In this document: piece by piece, positions 35,301 to 47,300 of the stretch
How positions within the stretch are numbered: the stretch's first letter is position 1
Layout of the letters: each line of letters begins with the position of its first letter
Assembly: GCF_030867095.1 (NCBI RefSeq)
Contig: NC_081835.1
Span: 20,034,501 to 20,098,500, forward strand
DNA from: Alligator mississippiensis
Lineage: Eukaryota; Chordata; Crocodylia; Alligatoridae
Reading direction: 5' to 3'
DNA: 64,000 bases
Notes under the pieces: model-generated
Databases searched by the model: none
What the model saw: the letters and a program-made list of their open reading frames with translations, nothing else
Told to the model about the DNA's origin: nothing
Position numbers and translations under genes: made by a program

Positions 35301-38300
35301 CCCACCTAGGAGAATATCTGTAATAGCTCGGAGGCCACAGGTTGTGCTGAAGCCAAGTGGATCACCACAGCCTCAGGGTATTAGGTGGCATAGTCAACGA
35401 GGACCAGGATGAACTTGGACCCTCTTGAGCTGGGCTCCAGTAGTCCCACCAAGTCCACTCCAACCTGCTCAAAGATATGCTTACCAATGGGATAGGCACC
35501 AGTCAGGCCTTATGAATGGGTGGGGGGACAACTAGCTGGCCTTTAGGGCATGATGCACAATGATCCTTGATTTCTTGGTGTATCCTTGATTTCTTGATAT
35601 ACCTCAGACCATAAAAACTTTGCCAGCACTCTTATCCTGGGTCTTTTCCATCCCCTAAAGGCCTCCCCATGGTACATCATGGGCTAGTTTCAGAATCTGG
35701 CTGTGGTGCTCCTTTGGCACTAATAGTTTGGACTGCTAGTTTCCTGTGGCCTTGTCTTTGGTCACTCTCATCAAGAGGTCCCCTATAATTCAAAATGGAA
35801 GTCCTAAGCTGTTAAGCTTGCATGTACTATGACCCCATTGGCCCAACCCAATCAGTCATAAAGAGGAGCATATACGGGGTCTTCCCTTTGATCACAAATG
35901 AAATCCAGACTTCTCCCCAGCCTGATCCAGTCCAACCTCCCAAGGAGCTCCTGGGGTATCCTGACCCTCTGAATCCTCTGGAGGACAGTCCAGATTACAT
36001 TGAACCCCAAATTCCGTTCCTCAAGTGTTTCTTCTGTCTTGAGAAAGCCTCCCATTTCACCTGCTGCTGCTCTTGGTGTGATCTGGGCTGATATCCAAAG
36101 AGTTCAGGGTCAGAGAAGGGAAATATTTCCCCCAGCTCTGGCTCAGTGGAACTGGGGTCAGCCTGGCTTCTATCAATTCTTCAAGCCAATCTCAACAATT
36201 TGGCCATCAAGCCCCGTTTTCATCCCACCACCACTGGATAAGCTGGATGGCTGGCCACCAGCTGTCATGTTAACTTCTTGTCCCACAATGGTCAAGCTGA
36301 GCCATGTTATGGGGTATGGTCAGGTATCTCCATGAATACATGACATAAACACACTGATTGACTAGGATGTCTGCTGTCTTCACACATTGCTCATGGACAA
36401 AGGTCTGGCTAGAGCCCAAGTCTATGAACCCTACAACATGGACATCCCCCATCTTAAGTGGGACCACTTGTCCCTTTTGATCTGGGCTCTCCTACCACGA
36501 CTCCAAGACACAGGCATGGGCATATCCACAGTCCATCTGAGGGCAGCCCCAATATCAATGACCATTCTCCTTGCATTGGAAACAAGTTATCAGAGCCTCC
36601 CTGCCTCCTCCTGGACTGCAAAGATATCGCAGGTGGCCACTTTCTCTGGATAGGCCACTAAAGGACCCCTCCCCCTGGCTGGGGTCTCAGAGGGGAAGGA
36701 GGCCTACAAGAGGCCTCTTTAAAGACCCCGCCCATTTCCTCCACAGTCCAAGCTTCCTTGGTCCTGGGACCTGCTGGCTTTCCAAGGGATCCAAGCAGTC
36801 CAACTCTGCCCCTATGAAGTCCTCTACTTTCTGGGTGGTTTCCTCCAAGCTGATCACCTGGTGCCAATACATCCATTTCCAGGATCTACTGGAGGATGGC
36901 GCAGAACTGCTCTAGGGTCACCAGTTCCACTATTTCCACAGCTGACTATGAGTCAGGGTTTAGCCAGTGGGTGCAGAAGTCCTTTAATTTCCAAGCCATG
37001 GCTCGAAGCCATGCACTCTGGTTCCAAGTCTCCAGTTGAAATTTATAGTGATAGGCCTCCTCTGAGAGACCCAGCTGGTCTAGTATGGCAGTTTTAAGGG
37101 TTTTATAATCCCAGGCTGAATCTACTCCTAGGACCTGGTAAGGGGCCTGTGCCTCCCCAGTTAACAGAGGGGCCACCCTCATAGCCTACACATCCTGGGG
37201 CCACTGATAGGTCTCTGCCACCCATTCAGAAGTTGTGAGGAAGGCCTTCGGATCATCTGCAGGTCCTTGGCAAGTACTCTACACTCTATCCTCTGGGAAC
37301 CGCAAGTGATTCACCGACTTGGGTGGAAGTCCATCTTGACTCCAAATGCTGCTTTAGGGACTCCTGCCATTGCTGCTGCTGCTGCTCCCTCTGCAACTGT
37401 TGCTGCTGGAGTTGGAGGTGCTGAAACAGCTGCTGTTGTTGCTGTTGCAGCCCCTTCAGCCATTTTAGCAGGGTTCCTGTCTCCATTACTGGAGTTAAAC
37501 TTAGAATGCCCAACATTTTCCACCATGTGTAGCAGGTCATTACTCCTCTAGCCTGGCCCAGGAGCCAGCCTTCCCCCTTTCCTACTTCAAGCTAAACAGA
37601 GTAACAAAACATCAACAAAATCTTCTCCTGCCTCTCCTATCAAGGGCAAGGGCAAGGGCAAGGGCAAGGGCAAGGGCAAGGGCAAGGGCAAGGGCAAGGG
37701 CAAGGGCAAGGGCAAGGGCAAGGGCAAGGGCAAGGGCAAGGGCAAGGGCAAGGGCAAGGGCAAGGGCAAGGGCAAGGGCAAGGGCTTTACTATAGTACCT
37801 TTCTTCTCAGGTTTCTTCCTCTTCCTCAGCATCATCTCTCTGGGAGCTTTTAACTTCCTCCATGGCCAGCCAATCATTCCCATCAGCTGGCCCAGTGCTC
37901 CTAGGCAGGCAGGCTATTATCTTCTAATCCCCTGCAGCTGGGCTTCTGCCCTTGAGCCATACACCTTGTTAACAATCATCCTTTGCCCTTTTATTGTTAT
38001 TCTTGTGATTCACTTACCAACTGCTGATAAAGTTTTCTAATTTAATTATTAACCACACTTGCCTCCCACTGCGTAACCTTTGACAGGGCCTGTGATTTCC
38101 TCCCCTCACCTAGGGGTTACAGTCATAAGACAAAGGAACATGCATTAGGGGCCAAAGAGAAAGAAATCAGACATTTTCAGTATGGGGCCATCTGAGAACC
38201 AGACATATGTAGAGGGAGGGGATAAGGAGTGAGAAGAAGAAGAGTAGGACAGAGAGAAATCAAGATAGATCTAGGAAGAGGGAGTAGAAAGAGAGAAAGA

Positions 38301-41300
38301 GGCATGAGGAAGAAAATGAAACAAGGAAACAAGGGGATGAACAGGTGGATGGAAGGAAGGAGAAAGGGATACCAATGGGGAGAGTCACAGAAGGAAGCAC
38401 AGTTCTGAGGCATTTGTCAGAGAAGTACCTTTTTCTTCATTGCTTTTTCCCTCTTTTCTTTTTCCTTCTCTATTTTCTTCTGATGCTTCTTCAGTTTCTT
38501 GAGGGCTTTCTTTTTCTTCTCAATGAGGCGATCAACATCGAAGCCACACTGCAAAGGCACAACTTCATGAGACCTGAAAGCTACTGAAGCTCAAGGGACT
38601 GCTGGGAGGCCCTGAACAGAACTGAGCTCACTCACTCTGCATCCTTCCTCTGGCCTCTAGTGAGGGGCAAGCTTTGAACACCAATTCACTTTAGAAACAG
38701 AGAGCAGGAGTTTCTGACCAATTAATGTGCTGTCCTGGGAGGCAGGAGATGTGGGTTCAACTCCAAGCCTTGCCGCAGACTCCATGTGTGACCCTGGGCC
38801 TGTACCTCAGCTCTCCTCCATCTCAGAGGGTGCTGTGAGTGTGAGGAGAATCTTTCTGGTGACTCAGATGTTCAGACACAGTAGTGTAACTAGTACCACT
38901 TAAGTGGCATTAGCCACTAGTGGTGGGTGAGGTGGGGCATGAGCTCTGGATGCTGGCTAAGCAGGCGTGCTGGAACATAAGCAGTGCAGACTCAAGTCTT
39001 TGGAAGGCATAGTTTCCGGCAGCATGGAGCAGATAGAAATAGCCAAGAACCAGGATGCAGGGAGGCTCAAGGCTCTGAAGTGCGGAGGTGGGTGTGTGTG
39101 TGGGAGGAAGCCTGCAGCCATGGGGGTTAATTCTTCCACCGTTGTGCTTGGACACAATGGTAACAGCACATACCTAGGTCTGCTGCCTTGGGTGTGAGAG
39201 GGGGAAAGCCTGTACACTGCACCATTAAAGCAGATCTAGGCAAGGACTGCAGATCTGGGATGCTCCTTCAACTAACACGGAGCAAGCCACCTCCAGATGA
39301 CCTGGCCAGTGCATCAGAGACCACTCAGCGGGTGGTCTTGCCCTGAAATGGGCCAGATGAGCTCAACCCCTCTTCTGCCTCACCTTCTTCTTCAGGGCAT
39401 CTGCATAAAGCTCAGCATTCGCAAAATAGACTGTGGCAGAAGAGCGGAAAATCTTCACACCAGGGATTTCCACAGCCTGGGAACAGAGAGAAAGAGGTCA
39501 CTATGAAAGGGATTCTGCCTCAAAGGGGAAAGGGCTGTTCTGGGGTCATCAGGGAGTGTAGCAGAAAGCCCCCTTTTCCTCTTGCCTGCATTTGCTCTCC
39601 CCTCTTTGGATATGTTTCTCTTTTTCTACCTTTTCTTCCTTCCTCTCTCTTTCACTTTAAGATAAGGAATTGTATTTTAAAATGTGTATGTGTGCATTTT
39701 ATATCTCCCCTTGTAGTTTGCTATTTTTATCTATTTGTGTGCCATGGCATTTGTAGCTTATATTTTATACTCCTCACCTTTCAACTTTCAACTAAATGTG
39801 TTTTAGTAAGTTATTCATTGTAACATTGTTAACAAAGGCAGGAATCAAACTGCCCTTCCCTGTATCAGGCTGGCCTCTGAAAGAGTGAGTGAATCAGTGA
39901 TTGAATGTGTAACATGGAAGCAGGCAGCAATTATCACCTGGAAGCTGAACTCAATAGAAGACAGTGTAACAACCGGGAAATCTCTATACCTCACTGATCA
40001 AGGGCTAGAAGCCCTGGCCTGACTTAATCAACACCAGAGACCAACTTTTGGGCTGAATATCTCCAGATCGACCACTCCCAGAGCCCTATTCTAAATTCAT
40101 CAACGGACTCCCAAACCTGCACGTACATGCAGACGACCCCTGGGGCTGACAGATGCTGTCCAGTAGCCACCGAGGGGGGGAAGTCCCACGAGGGTCAATG
40201 ACCCCTGGATTGGGCAAACCAGAAAACTGGGGAGTCACCAAAGTCTGCCAAGGACAGATAAAAGGCAGTGAAAAGTGACCCTCAGTGGCGCCCTCTTGAT
40301 CTCCAACTTGACCAGACCTGTCCAGCCAGAAGGACCAGCCAGCGACCCTCTTCTGGAAGATACCACCACACTGAAAGAAGCCTCAACGACAGACTCCAGC
40401 GCTTGTAGGATAGGTATACCTGACTCTGTAGCCTGCTACTGTGTGTGTGTATGTGTGTGCATGTGTGCATGTGTGGACCAGCCCCAAGGTTTATGATTAC
40501 AGTGTTTCAATCCGCCTAATAAACTAGAATTTTAAGGATCCCGAGTTGGACATTTGTAACTGTTCAACAGGAGAGGAAGAGCTACAGCTGTGACAGAGAA
40601 GAGCTCCCCTCCCAAGCCTTCTTTGGCCTTTGTCTCCCTCACAGCCTGCTTTCCCCTACAGTAATCCACCCATCAGTAGGGTGGCCATCATAGAGGACAG
40701 TCAGGTTGTCCTCTGTCCTCTATTGATATGAAACCAGATGCCTTTATGTCCTCTATTTTTCTCTTGAAGAGAAGGACATAAAGGCATCGGGTTTTATATC
40801 AATAGAGGACAGAGTAGCAGAAAACCAGAATGCCCTCTATGAGGGCCACCCTACCCATCAGTATACCTTCTGCATTTAGGCTCAAGCAGGGAACTCACTT
40901 TTCAGGGACTGGCAATATCTCAGCACCACTCTGTTAAGAAGTCCCTGACCTCAGAAGGAAGGGAAAGCTGCATCCAATCACGATGGGCCAAACACTCACA
41001 AGCCATTACAAAAGAGCAGAAGGCACTGTTCCTTTGACCCATCTCAGCTGCCTAGAAGGCCCATGCTCCTAGCTCTTCATGGCATGTTTGTCCCCTCACT
41101 ATCTTGGTTTGCCTTGTTCAGTAGCGAAGGAGTGTCCCTCACAGCTACTCCCTCAACCCTCCTACCATTGGCTTTTACCTTGTTATATTTAGTCACATCT
41201 CTGTAGATGTCTGTCTCAGAAACTTGCCCGAGGATGGAGTAGTGAGGCCTGAGGAGAGACAGAGGAGGGAGATTAGCAAAGGTACCAGGTGTCTCTCTGG

Positions 41301-44300
41301 AGTGGTGGTGGGCCCTACATGCAGAACACCACCCCGTGAGATGGCCAACAGCCTCATGGTGAAGCCATGCAGCACAGATGATGCAATGAGAGGTTGGCCA
41401 TCCTGATACAGTCCTGCCACAGGGCTGCAGATGGCCTGGGCCCCCAGATCCCCATGCCCTGTTCCACGAGGGCTCAAGTGATACCCTTTCCTCTGTATAT
41501 ACTTGTGGGGAAGAAAATGGCATGTGACATCAGTGGCACCAAGAAATCCATTCACTCAGAGCCTGCTATTTTTTGGGGCACTGCCCATGCTCACCTCCGA
41601 GCAAGACTCGCCTCACAAATCCCTGTCACTACAGAACCAAGGACTGACTTGTCTGTGCTGAAGTACATAGCAGTGGCTCTGTAACCATCTGGGATAGCCA
41701 CCTTCCAGTGGCAATAGGAGCCTGCTTGCAGACTGGTCTGGCCCCTCTTGCCCTCAGGTCCTGGTACTGAGGAGCTGGAGCAAACTCCACACACAGATTC
41801 AGGAGCGCAGCCTTTCTTAGGCAGGTATTATCATGACAACATGATCCCAGCACCTCTGCTGCTTGGCCTGATAGAGGGATAAACCTGCCAGGGCTTTCTC
41901 ATGACAAGTTGCACTGCCCTGCAGACAGTTGCATACCGTGTTTCTTTATCCCCTTGCCAAAGTGAGAACCGTAGTGGTGCCAGCATGATACAGGTCAGTG
42001 CTCTGAGTCAGATCCAGGTGTCACTGCTGCCCAAAGAAAACAGTGCCAAGCCGGAACTAGACTACTTCAGCAAAATGCCAGGCTCAGTCAGCCCATTTCC
42101 ACCCATGACCCCACCACAGGGCATGATAGCATCCCATAGCACTCAGCCAGTGCCCTAAAGCAAGCTCACTCTGCCTTGCTTCATGACATATAACTCCAGG
42201 CTGGACCCCACAAGGCAGATGTCCCCTCAGGATGATGCCCTGGAGCAGAGTGAAACAGTGCTGCTGTTGGCCCACTCTGCCAGTGCATGCCAGATGGCTA
42301 GTAACCCCCAGGATCAGGTGGGGCCCATTAGCTCCCCCTGGGGAGGACCAAGGTGTAATTCTCTGGACTAGAAGGAATTGGGGCCTAGGAGAAGGAAGTG
42401 TCTGCAGGTAGCCCTCAAGAAGGATGTTTAGGCTGAGGTTTATGTGTGCACTGGGTTTTCCTAATATACCCAAATCCCAGGACAAGGCTGCTTTGAGCCA
42501 AATCTAGTGGGAGTGTGTTCTGCCCAGAGAAGGTGAGAGCAAACCCCCTTCCCCATGTTAACACCGGCACACCTAACTTCAGCGTCCTGAGAGCATGGAG
42601 GCCAGCCTGCCACCCGCCACTCAAGCTCTCATGGGATTCCCAGATTCTTCAGGCCACCTCATAAGCCTTAGGACGTGGGACAGCATCACAGCCAGGGGGT
42701 GGCAAACAAAGGATGGCCACAGGCTCGATGAGGAAGAGCAGAGCATGGGCCAAGTCCTTGGGTCCCATGCTCCTGAGTCACCTGCATCGTGGTGGAAGCA
42801 CAGGGCTGTAACCAGCCCCTGGAGCCCCGCAACTGACACTCATGGCAATTCTCCTGCCCTGTGGAGCTGTGGATACCAACCCCAACTATAGCCAAGCTGG
42901 TTCCCTCCCATCACCTGCCTGGCCCCATTAGTCACCGTGCTACTTACATCTGTGTGCGGAAGATGACTGTGAGCAGTGAGAAAGCCACTGAGACCCCCAG
43001 CCCCATGTCCAGGTTCAGCAGGAGTGTGGCCACAAAAGTAATAACCCAGATCAGCTGCAAGAGATCAGTGAAATATGAGTGCTGGAAAAGGAGCCAGCTG
43101 GTGCCAGACTTGGACTATGTAGGCATGAAGTTCACTAGCTACCGCTCCCTGGCCATCAGAGCCAAAGCTGACACTACTTCACAGTTCCCACACACATTTC
43201 CTCTGATACACAAAGATGCTAGAGCACCCACCAGCAGCCTCAGTGCTCTGAGGATGAGTTCCCTGCTCAAAACCCACCAGGGATGCTACAAGCAGAGATG
43301 GGCCTGAGCTGGGTCCACACCTGGGTTCCCTGATGGAGCTGTGAGGTTCCAAACCCAATCTTCATCATGCATCAGTTCAGAGCCCAGGGCCAGGCTTCTG
43401 TGGCCCAAATCATATTCTCAGTTGATCCAACACATGCTCTGTTAGGGGATTACTGCCTGATACTGTGGGGCTGTGTTCAGCCCACAGCACAGACTGCAGG
43501 ACTGCCCACCACTTGAGCCCAGCAGGGCCTTGTGTACTCCTGAAGGGCTGTGCAGAGCTGGCTGGACCTCCTGCCAATGCTGCTCATCAGGGTCTTTAGG
43601 TCTGGCCTTCAGCCTTGCAGCATCAGCCCACCACAAAGGGACCGCAGGGCAAGAACAACTGGGCCAGTGGCCTGAGGTGCATTCAGGCCTCTTCTGCCTC
43701 TTACCAGGTCAACTTTATTGGACTTCCAGAGGGTAGAGAGGTCTGTGAACTGCTTGAACATGCCTTTCAGGTTCACAATGATGATGGCAGCTAAGATGGC
43801 CTGCAAGAAACATTCCAGAAGGGGTAAGGCTCAGAGCAGGCACAGCGGGGCTGGGAGCCCAGGCTCTGCAGACTGAGCATGCCTGAGTGTTCAGGGTCCC
43901 ACGGGGTCCCCAGGTTGAGGGAAGGGGGGTTAGGCAAAGGAAGTGCAGCCCAGAGGTTAACACACAAGAGTCATGGGTTCCCAGCTCTGTCCTGACCCAG
44001 CCTGAGAGACCAGGAGCAAATCACTGCTCTGGGCCTCTATAAAAGGAGAATACTTCACCTTGCAGAGCTGGCAGGCTCAGGACATTGGATGGAAGGTAAG
44101 TAGAAAAGATTCAAAGCCCTCCCAGTGCCATGACCACCACATGCTGCTTGCCTGATCAGCCCTGGGCCATGTGCTGGTTTCCAAGCCAAGAGGGGCCTTC
44201 CTGAGGGCCAGGCAATGATCTGGTCAGAGGCTGGCGACCACAGGGATACTTTTGCAGGGGACAGAACCAATGACTGAGTGCAGAGCTGAAAGCACAGACC

Positions 44301-47300
44301 TGTCCCTACAGCAAGGCTCTCACTACATGTGCAAATGGCAGCAAGGACAGGGCAACACAACCACAGAAGTGATTGTGACAGCCAGTGGCCGAGCCTCCTG
44401 AGTCTTCCCTGGTGGAGAAAGGCCTTTCTCAACTTGCCTGGCAATGCCTGAGATGATGTGGGCAGCACTGAGAGCAACAGCCAAAGCGCTGGGTGTGTTG
44501 CCAGGGCTGGAGTTCAGAGCCCTGTGCCGTCCAGAGAAAGCCTTCAGGCTCTGGGAAGGATTGTCTGGTCTATGGCATCTCTCAGTTGCACCCTGCACCT
44601 CACTACAGGTGAGTCTGCAGTGTCCCTTTGGGCTAAGCAGCCTGGAGCTGGTCTCCAATGGTCTTTACTTACTCTGTCCTCTTTGCTCAGGAAAATCTCC
44701 TATTGGCTCCAGTGGAAACTGACCCCAGGGGGCCAAGCAAATACAGAAAAGAGCACAGGGCTTGGCCACTAGGAGTGGCTTGGCCAAAGTTAATGGGAAA
44801 GACCGTGGAGCTGTCATGAAAATACCCACCAGAGTCACACCCCACAGCTGGATTGTAACTAGTGGGATATTGGGACACAACCCCTGTCACTAGGGTGCTG
44901 AGGAGATGGAAGGGGAGGGTGACTCTAACCTCGTGCCACAGGCTCTGAGTTGAATGCCGGTAGGAAAGCATTTCCCTCTGTCCAGGTGCCACATACCTGG
45001 AGAGGGTGGCACAGGGTGGTTTAGCCCATGTGCCTGTAATGTTTCAAATGCTGGGTAGTGCTGAGGTGGCAACCTAGAGCGGTGGCTCCACTGCTCTGCT
45101 CCAGCATGGAAGGACACTGGAGGATGCTGAAAGGGATGGATGGACTGTGGCAACTCGCTCATCCCTAAATGTGTATGTACATATACTTGTTCCTTTTCTG
45201 TCCTGTGTGAACTGATCTAAGTGATGCCAGTAGCTGAAATGGCCCTGGGGACTCTGATTAGCTGTAGAGACCAAGGGAGCAGGAGGGCTGGGGTGGGGAC
45301 AGTCAGGGCTAGGACTGGACGTACTTTAGGCAGCTGTTGGAAGAGCTCCCCAATCTTCAGAATGGTTACAAGGATGACAAGTGAGGCGATAACACCGGCC
45401 ACCTGGAGAGGAGAGAGGCAGCCTGTGAGGAGCGGTGGGAATCTCCATGCCACCTGCTCTGGGGCGAGGGCATCGAAGAAAAATTCACCCATGAGAAAGC
45501 CAGGGCTGTCCAGCAACTGTTCCAGCCTGATCCTCTTCTACCCTCCCTCACATTCCCACCCCCATGCTGTGGCCATGCTTTTGCACTGGGCGTGAGGGGT
45601 GCAACTCTGAGAACTTGCCCTCTGCCCACTGTGTGATCTCTGCTGGCTGGACCTAGCAGAGCATCCATAACATCCAGCCCTTGTCACGAGCAAAGGGCAA
45701 TCCCACTGCACTGCTACGTTGTGCTCATTGCCCTGCACTGCTCCCTGCAGCCCTTGACCTGCTCACACCAGGAAAACAGCAGAGGAGACCCCAGGGAAGT
45801 CTTCTCTTCCTGGACCTGGAGATGAGGTGAAGGGGTGTGCTGATAGCATGGCACTTACCTGGCTGTTCCCACCTGTGCTCTCCTGAACCAGGCTGCGCGA
45901 CATGGAGCAGCTGATACTGAAACACTGGAAAAAGCCTCCCAGGAAGTTGCACAGCCCCAAAGCTATCAGCTCCTGCAACGACAGGCCAGGGGAAGAGGAG
46001 TCCAGAACTGCCTCCAGCCCCTCACTGCCCAGGAAAGAGCAAAGAGGCAGAGCTGGGGCCACACTACAAAAGCAGAGCAGGCCAAGGGGCATGGGGGCTG
46101 AGGGGTTGGAGGGGAAAAGCAACGGGGGAGAGTGTGAAGGGAGGCAACGAGGAAGGGCAGAGGCCTGAGTGTGGTGGTGCCAGGTGAGTGCTTACCTGGT
46201 TGCTGTCCACCTTGTAGCCATGTTTCAGGGCAAAGATCTTGCCCAAGGAGATGCAGATGGCATAGCCAACTATTGCTATGGCAAAGGCATTGCCCACCAC
46301 CCGTGCAAAGTAGTCAATCCTGGGGGCCACCGGGGGGTTCAACCTGCAGCAAAAAGAGAAAAACAGAGCTGGAAAGGGGCATTCCCACAGCTGGCTTGGC
46401 CTGGCTGCTGTGCCAGCCCCTGCTCGATCCCTGGCGATGCAGAGGAACAGCACGAGCCCAACCTGCCTCTGACTCACCCACTGGGGATGTCACCCACGAT
46501 GGAAATCCCATACTTGTTCGTCAGGTCAGCTCCATAGGAGATCCCCGTAGACACAATGATCTAAGGGGAATGGTCAGAGTGAGACAAAGCACATGGGGGT
46601 GCTTACCACGTGGCCTCCCACCAGCCTGGGAAAGCGCACCAGCCATGTGCTCAGGACCCTCTGTGGAGGGGAAGCAAATGGGGCCAGCCTAGCTGAAAGC
46701 ATAGTGCATGGGCAGGGCTGACCAGAAGCTGCTCCCTCAGTGAAGGGGCAACAGGACACAACCAGCACGGGGCTTAAGACAAAATGAGAGATGGGAGCAC
46801 AAGGTTCATCACCTATCATCCATGGGGGACATTGAGGCCCGAGCCCCAGATGGCACCCACGGCTCCTGGAGGAGTCTGGGGCAGCTCAGCCTACAGGGCT
46901 CTGTCAAGGTTGGGCAGCCAGGGCCCACCATGAATATGCTTTGGGGTGAAGGCTGAGACCTTGGGCGCTGCACTGGGGGGACTGACTCACTACACCCTGG
47001 TCACTAAGCCCAGCCACTGAGGTCAGGTACTAACTAGTGGCCTGGGGATGAAAGGCTATTGGTCTGTCTCTTCTGTACAATGAATGGAGTGAGTGCCTCC
47101 AGGACCAATAGCTTTGCTGACCCTCTGTCTGTCATGCAGGCAGGGACTCTGACTCCAGGAGCTTCCTGAAGACTAGAGGCACCAATGGAAGAGAAGCTGT
47201 CTCCTGCCTGGCCTTAGCATGGCTCCTGAAGTCTACTGCCCTCCTGAGATCATCCCAGGGGCATCTCAGACCCAGCACACACCAAGCTGCCTGTGACTAG

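Larger units (their letters stand above)
32838..37974 (-). mobile_element. Ty3/Gypsy LTR retrotransposon, Gmr1-like, degraded
   Basis: Full-length but decayed copy in SLC26A6 intron 15, same orientation as the gene. LTRs: 37528-37974 (5') and 32838-33143 (3'), with TG...CA-type ends. A purine-rich tract at about 33144-33156 borders the 3' LTR. From 5' to 3' the recognisable parts are a Gln-rich then SCAN-like Gag (about 36950-37540), an aspartic protease (about 36270-36470), integrase core and C-terminal GPF-type domain (about 34730-35300), reverse transcriptase (about 33700-34710) and RNase H (about 33350-33600). Integrase lying before reverse transcriptase is the Gmr1 arrangement; ordinary Gypsy elements have the reverse. 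The copy is broken many times. The LTRs differ at roughly one base in ten by eye, so the insertion is probably tens of millions of years old. No clear target duplication was found. Confidence 0.88.
29853..41248 (-). other. SLC26A6: SLC26A6 STAS-domain exons (13-18)
   Basis: Exons at 41179-41248, 39384-39476, 38429-38548, 31439-31654, 30576-30630 and 29853-29989 encode residues 502-731. The first has [18 protein letters not shown], the strand entering STAS; the next has [18 protein letters not shown]. Exon 15 is almost all charged ([15 protein letters not shown] and on), a Lys/Glu helix at the start of the variable insertion that splits SLC26 STAS domains. Exon 16 resumes with [19 protein letters not shown], and exon 18 holds [19 protein letters not shown]. 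The 6.8-kb intron between exons 15 and 16 is the largest after intron 1 to coding and holds the Gmr1-like element. Confidence 0.9.

Noticed and set aside
37587-37883. Frame with a long Pro-Leu dipeptide repeat
   Set aside because: It is only the translation of the hexamer array inside an LTR.
32828-37984. Target-site duplication around the Gmr1-like element
   Set aside because: The five bases next to the two LTR ends do not match convincingly.
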